41,229 bases of DNA, taken from a virus. Below, piece after piece: positions 39,329-41,229 of this stretch; the first letter of the stretch is position 1; the number at the start of each line of letters is the position of its first letter. Position numbers and translations under genes: made by a program. A model generated the notes under the pieces. That model did not search any database, had not been told where the DNA came from, and was given only the letters and a program-made list of their open reading frames with translations. The stretch lies in the IMG/VR virus record IMGVR_UViG_3300022540_000057, positions 1-41,229 of that record; one strand, given 5' to 3'.

Positions 39329-39620
39329 TTGGATTAAGAATTAAGGTAACAACTACTTTCATCCGGCAGGAGTGGTCACCTTTTATTTGTCCCTCTTTAT
39401 TACCAAACAGTTTATCAAACAGTTCATTAAAACACTTTTCACACAAACCTGAGATAGCAAACTCACGCTTGCCCCCTTCTGAATAACAGTTAGCAAGTGC
39501 AGATTGCTTACACTTAATGCAAAGACCTTTATCCCAATTAGACTGAGAATCCTTGCCGTAAAGTTTGTCTTGTAAAGACTTTTGAAACTTCTGTAACTTG
39601 TCCATCTGTAACTCATCCAT
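39315..39620 (-). CDS. Zinc-ribbon type phage protein
   Basis: The 101-residue protein has CIKCKQSALANC near 32-43 and CEKCFNELFDKLFG near 58-71, two CxxC pairs spaced about 25 apart. The charged N-terminal helix (DKLQKFQKSLQDKLYG) precedes them. Its last codons are in palindromic repeat 16. It is probably a small nucleic-acid- or protein-binding factor. Confidence 0.72.
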   Translation of the reverse strand: MDELQMDKLQKFQKSLQDKLYGKDSQSNWDKGLCIKCKQSALANCYSEGGKREFAISGLCEKCFNELFDKLFGNKEGQIKGDHSCRMKVVVTLILNPRSFN

Positions 39621-39622
39621 CT

Positions 39623-39772
39623 TTAATTTTTCCCTCTTATTCTTCTATTACTAACAAACAGCTTCAAACCAACCACTTTACCAACAATATAGAGTGCTAC
39701 TTTACAATTGTAAGTAGTAAACATTAATCTAGCTGGCTTACCAGGATTTAAGTACTGATAGATGTAAAACAT
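39623..39772 (-). CDS. Small basic hydrophobic protein
   Basis: The 49-residue protein starts FYIYQYLNPGKPARLMFTTY and has a hydrophobic stretch, VALYIVGKVVGLKLFVSN, with a basic end. A strong AAGGAGG precedes it. It overlaps the upstream gene by 35 bp, and both have good sites. Confidence 0.62.
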   Translation of the reverse strand: MFYIYQYLNPGKPARLMFTTYNCKVALYIVGKVVGLKLFVSNRRIRGKN

Positions 39773-39962
39773 TAGCTAATCCTCCTTCATGACTTTTTCT
39801 CCTTTGACTTATCTGGCATTTCACCAGATGGTTAATTAAAGTTACTTCCTCAACTGTAAACGGCCGCCTAGAACCTTCATCTAACACTTGTCTAATAGTT
39901 GCTAATGACACCTTTGACGACTTCTCCTTAATGCCTAGAAGTTGTCTAATACCTTTAATCAT
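39738..39962 (-). CDS. Hypothetical small basic protein
   Basis: The 74-residue protein has LGIKEKSSKVSLATIRQVLD and FTVEEVTLINHLVKCQISQR. Helical spacing and charge could fit a small DNA-binding regulator, but no family is recognised. AAGGAGG precedes the ATG. Its leader holds the heptad repeats at 39983-40010. Confidence 0.62.
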   Translation of the reverse strand: MIKGIRQLLGIKEKSSKVSLATIRQVLDEGSRRPFTVEEVTLINHLVKCQISQRRKSHEGGLANVLHLSVLKSW

Positions 39963-39982
39963 CTTTTTCCTCCTTTAGTTAA

Positions 39983-40010
39983 TTTGCCATTTGCCATTTG
40001 CCATTTGCCA
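39983..40010. repeat. Four tandem TTTGCCA heptamers
   Basis: TTTGCCA occurs four times without gaps, read as TGGCAAA on the minus strand. It lies in the transcribed leader between the weak promoter at 40042-40070 and ATG 39962. Confidence 0.9.
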
Positions 40011-40041
40011 TTCTTGGTCCCATTTTCCCGATTACACCTTA

Positions 40042-40070
40042 ACCATACCACATATTTAACCCCAAATCAA
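40042..40070 (-). promoter_or_regulatory. Possible weak sigma70-like promoter
   Basis: On the minus strand TTGATT (40070-40065) and TATGGT (40047-40042) are 17 bp apart, four of six matches in each box. It would serve the genes from 39962 leftwards. Confidence 0.45.
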
Positions 40071-40080
40071 GTCCTTTAAA

Positions 40081-40113
40081 AATTACAGTTTGCAATTACA
40101 GTTTGCAATTACA
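40081..40113. repeat. Tandem 13-bp repeats with TTGCAA cores upstream of the promoter
   Basis: AATTACAGTTTGC occurs twice, followed by a partial AATTACA. On the minus strand this gives two TTGCAA palindromes 13 bp apart, just upstream of the weak promoter's -35 box. It could be an operator, an activator site or an iteron. A G/C-rich patch (about 40116-40140) follows. Confidence 0.75.
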
Positions 40114-40139
40114 CTAGGGCGCCAGTTGAGGGCGGCGAA

Positions 40140-40162
40140 GATTGTTTATTAATTAAACGAAC
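40140..40162. repeat. 23-bp palindromic repeat, copy 17
   Basis: Arms are GATTGTTT and AAACGAAC. It lies in the 286-bp gap between the 39962 and 40249 genes, further from any start codon than the other copies. Confidence 0.85.
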
Positions 40163-40248
40163 TGATTTAACTCTAACTAATCTAACTTAACCTAACTTCA
40201 ATTACTTTCAACTACCTCCGTCCGAAATAGAAGTTTTAACTACCTTAA

Positions 40249-41151
40249 TTATCCATCATTATCTCTGTCCAAAATAGGCTTTAAGTCGCTAACACTTATC
40301 GAATCCCACGCATCTTGTTCTCTTCTATCCTTTTCAGCAATCTTCTCTTCATGCTTAGTCATTTCCTCATCTGATAATTTCCTAGGCCTTACATCAACAG
40401 GTTTAGACTTATCCCTAGCCCTAACCTTACCTTTAACTTTACCTTCTAGCCTATCAAGCAACTTCTTAGCTTCATTTTTAGACTTAGGCATTTCCTTATC
40501 CTGGATAGTTACAACACTCCCTCCAATCGGCCGAGATTTTAAGCCTAACCTTTCCCTTTCCTCATTTATATCTTTAAGCCTATCCTTAGCCGTATAAGTA
40601 TTTGTTAGATCAATAGGTTTAATAACTCCATTCTTATCAAATGATAAGCTATCCCTAACTTTCTTTGCCTCAGCTTTTTGCTCTTTCACTAACTTCCTAT
40701 CATATTCAGCCCATAGTGCAGATCGGTCAGTCTTAGGTACATAGTCCATTTCAGGCGCTGGTTCAACTGAGTTATTATTATGTGACTTAGCATATCCTCC
40801 TTTACCTTTAGCCCAGGTTTCAGGATCTATACCTTCTATCCTTAAATTTTCTAGTTGTCTGGCCCTAACTATCTTTTTCTGAGCTCGATTATACATACTA
40901 CCTTGATACAATCCTCTTTTAGTTAATAACTCATTAGCTTCTAAAATGGTATCTACTGACTTCGGTAGTAGATTATTAATCTTTAATATCTGACTACATA
41001 AATCCATACTCCAGTTAACTAACTGACTCATACTTTTAATAAACTTTCTCTCCCCATCCCAATATAATACCATCTCAGCTAATACTCTAACATCTACCCT
41101 ACTCTGAATCGGAATGCTAGCTTCTACCTTTCTACCCATCTTTTCGTTCAT
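40249..41151 (-). CDS. Charged helical phage protein of unknown function
   Basis: The 300-residue protein has an N-terminal domain (about 10-110) with SRVDVRVLAEMVLYWDGERK and FIKSMSQLVNWSMDLCSQIL. A highly charged helical remainder follows (EQKAEAKKVRDSL; KNEAKKLLDRLEGKVKGKVR; EKIAEKDRREQD). The N-terminal domain recalls a ribbon-helix-helix-like segment, which is uncertain. GGGAGG is present 8 bp ahead of ATG 41151. It is the first complete gene of the minus arm in the window. Confidence 0.68.
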   Translation of the reverse strand: MNEKMGRKVEASIPIQSRVDVRVLAEMVLYWDGERKFIKSMSQLVNWSMDLCSQILKINNLLPKSVDTILEANELLTKRGLYQGSMYNRAQKKIVRARQLENLRIEGIDPETWAKGKGGYAKSHNNNSVEPAPEMDYVPKTDRSALWAEYDRKLVKEQKAEAKKVRDSLSFDKNGVIKPIDLTNTYTAKDRLKDINEERERLGLKSRPIGGSVVTIQDKEMPKSKNEAKKLLDRLEGKVKGKVRARDKSKPVDVRPRKLSDEEMTKHEEKIAEKDRREQDAWDSISVSDLKPILDRDNDG

Positions 41152-41229
41152 ATTTAATCCTCCCTAATTTAATTAAACTATAAGCACATCTTGGACACCA
41201 TATTAAGTTTATATCCAAGTCTTCTACAC
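41132..41229 (-). CDS. Zinc-knuckle protein, C-terminal end (5' end outside window)
   Basis: A minus-strand frame enters from the right edge and stops at TAG 41134-41132, overlapping the next gene by 20 bp. The visible 31 residues include DLDINLIWCPRCAYSLIKLG and end KYERKDG. The CPRC pair suggests a zinc site like those in other small proteins of this arm. Alternative frames are shorter and less protein-like. Confidence 0.55.
   Translation of the reverse strand, partial: VEDLDINLIWCPRCAYSLIKLGRIKYERKDG

Noticed and set aside
586-40162. CRISPR-like interpretation of the recurring palindrome
   Set aside because: Copies are kilobases apart, at gene borders, with no spacers of regular length and no cas genes.
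586-40162. Palindromes as ordinary rho-independent terminators
   Set aside because: They lack U tracts, the loop would be about three bases, and most stand just ahead of ribosome binding sites.
586-40162. Palindromes as T7-type phage RNA polymerase promoters
   Set aside because: Those promoters are asymmetric; here symmetry and closeness to start codons would leave almost no 5' leader. No RNA polymerase gene is in the window.
22925-41229. Temperate lifestyle
   Set aside because: No integrase, repressor or excisionase is seen; the tRNA 3'-end-like element alone is not enough, though the missing part of the genome could hold them.

Overview
This is a window of a tailed bacteriophage genome (Caudoviricetes, podovirus-like by gene content), AT-rich and almost completely coding. 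Nothing in it looks bacterial: gaps are tiny, neighbouring genes overlap by ATGA or TAATG junctions, and portal, scaffold, major capsid, connector, tail and ejection-type proteins follow one another in the usual order. Terminase, lysis genes, an integrase and an RNA polymerase are not seen, so the window is part of a larger genome. The host cannot be read from the sequence. A UDP-sulfoquinovose synthase gene hints at a sulfolipid-making host, such as a cyanobacterium or another phototroph, but does not prove it.

Left arm, plus strand, 1-22895: a virion module. The order is Thr/Pro-repeat proteins, portal (split by an intein with a LAGLIDADG endonuclease), scaffold, Thr/Pro-tailed small protein, major capsid protein, a Cys-His peptidase-like gene, head-tail adaptor, a scaffold-domain paralogue, tail and receptor-type proteins (C1q-like, RCC1 plus Asp-box propellers), a GNAT-fold protein, a glycine-zipper ejection-type protein, a gene pair that looks joined by programmed -1 frameshifting, and a 1742-residue giant protein of LPD38/internal-virion type.

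Right arm, minus strand, 22925-41229: a replication, recombination and nucleotide module, read leftwards from the right edge. It holds an ATP-dependent DNA ligase, a HIRAN protein, a Cas4/RecB-like nuclease followed by a Sak4-like ATPase, a DUF669-like protein, UDP-sulfoquinovose synthase, a ParB-like/DNA methyltransferase fusion, a uracil-DNA-glycosylase/3'-5' exonuclease/family A DNA polymerase fusion, a DUF1937 protein and a DUF3987-like helicase/primase-type ATPase. Many small proteins, several with Cys pairs, lie between. Two tRNA-like elements of unusual shape are present. A sigma70-type promoter with exact consensus boxes and a 17-bp spacer sits at 38323-38351.

The main unexplained feature is a 23-bp palindrome (arms GATCGTTTAAT and ATTAAACGATC around a central base) found 17 times between genes in both arms, usually 12-25 bp upstream of a start codon, beside both tRNA-like elements, and once alone at the convergent junction of the two arms. 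Four further copies lie inside coding sequence. It looks like the genome-wide regulatory or RNA-processing signal of this phage, or a spreading palindromic element.
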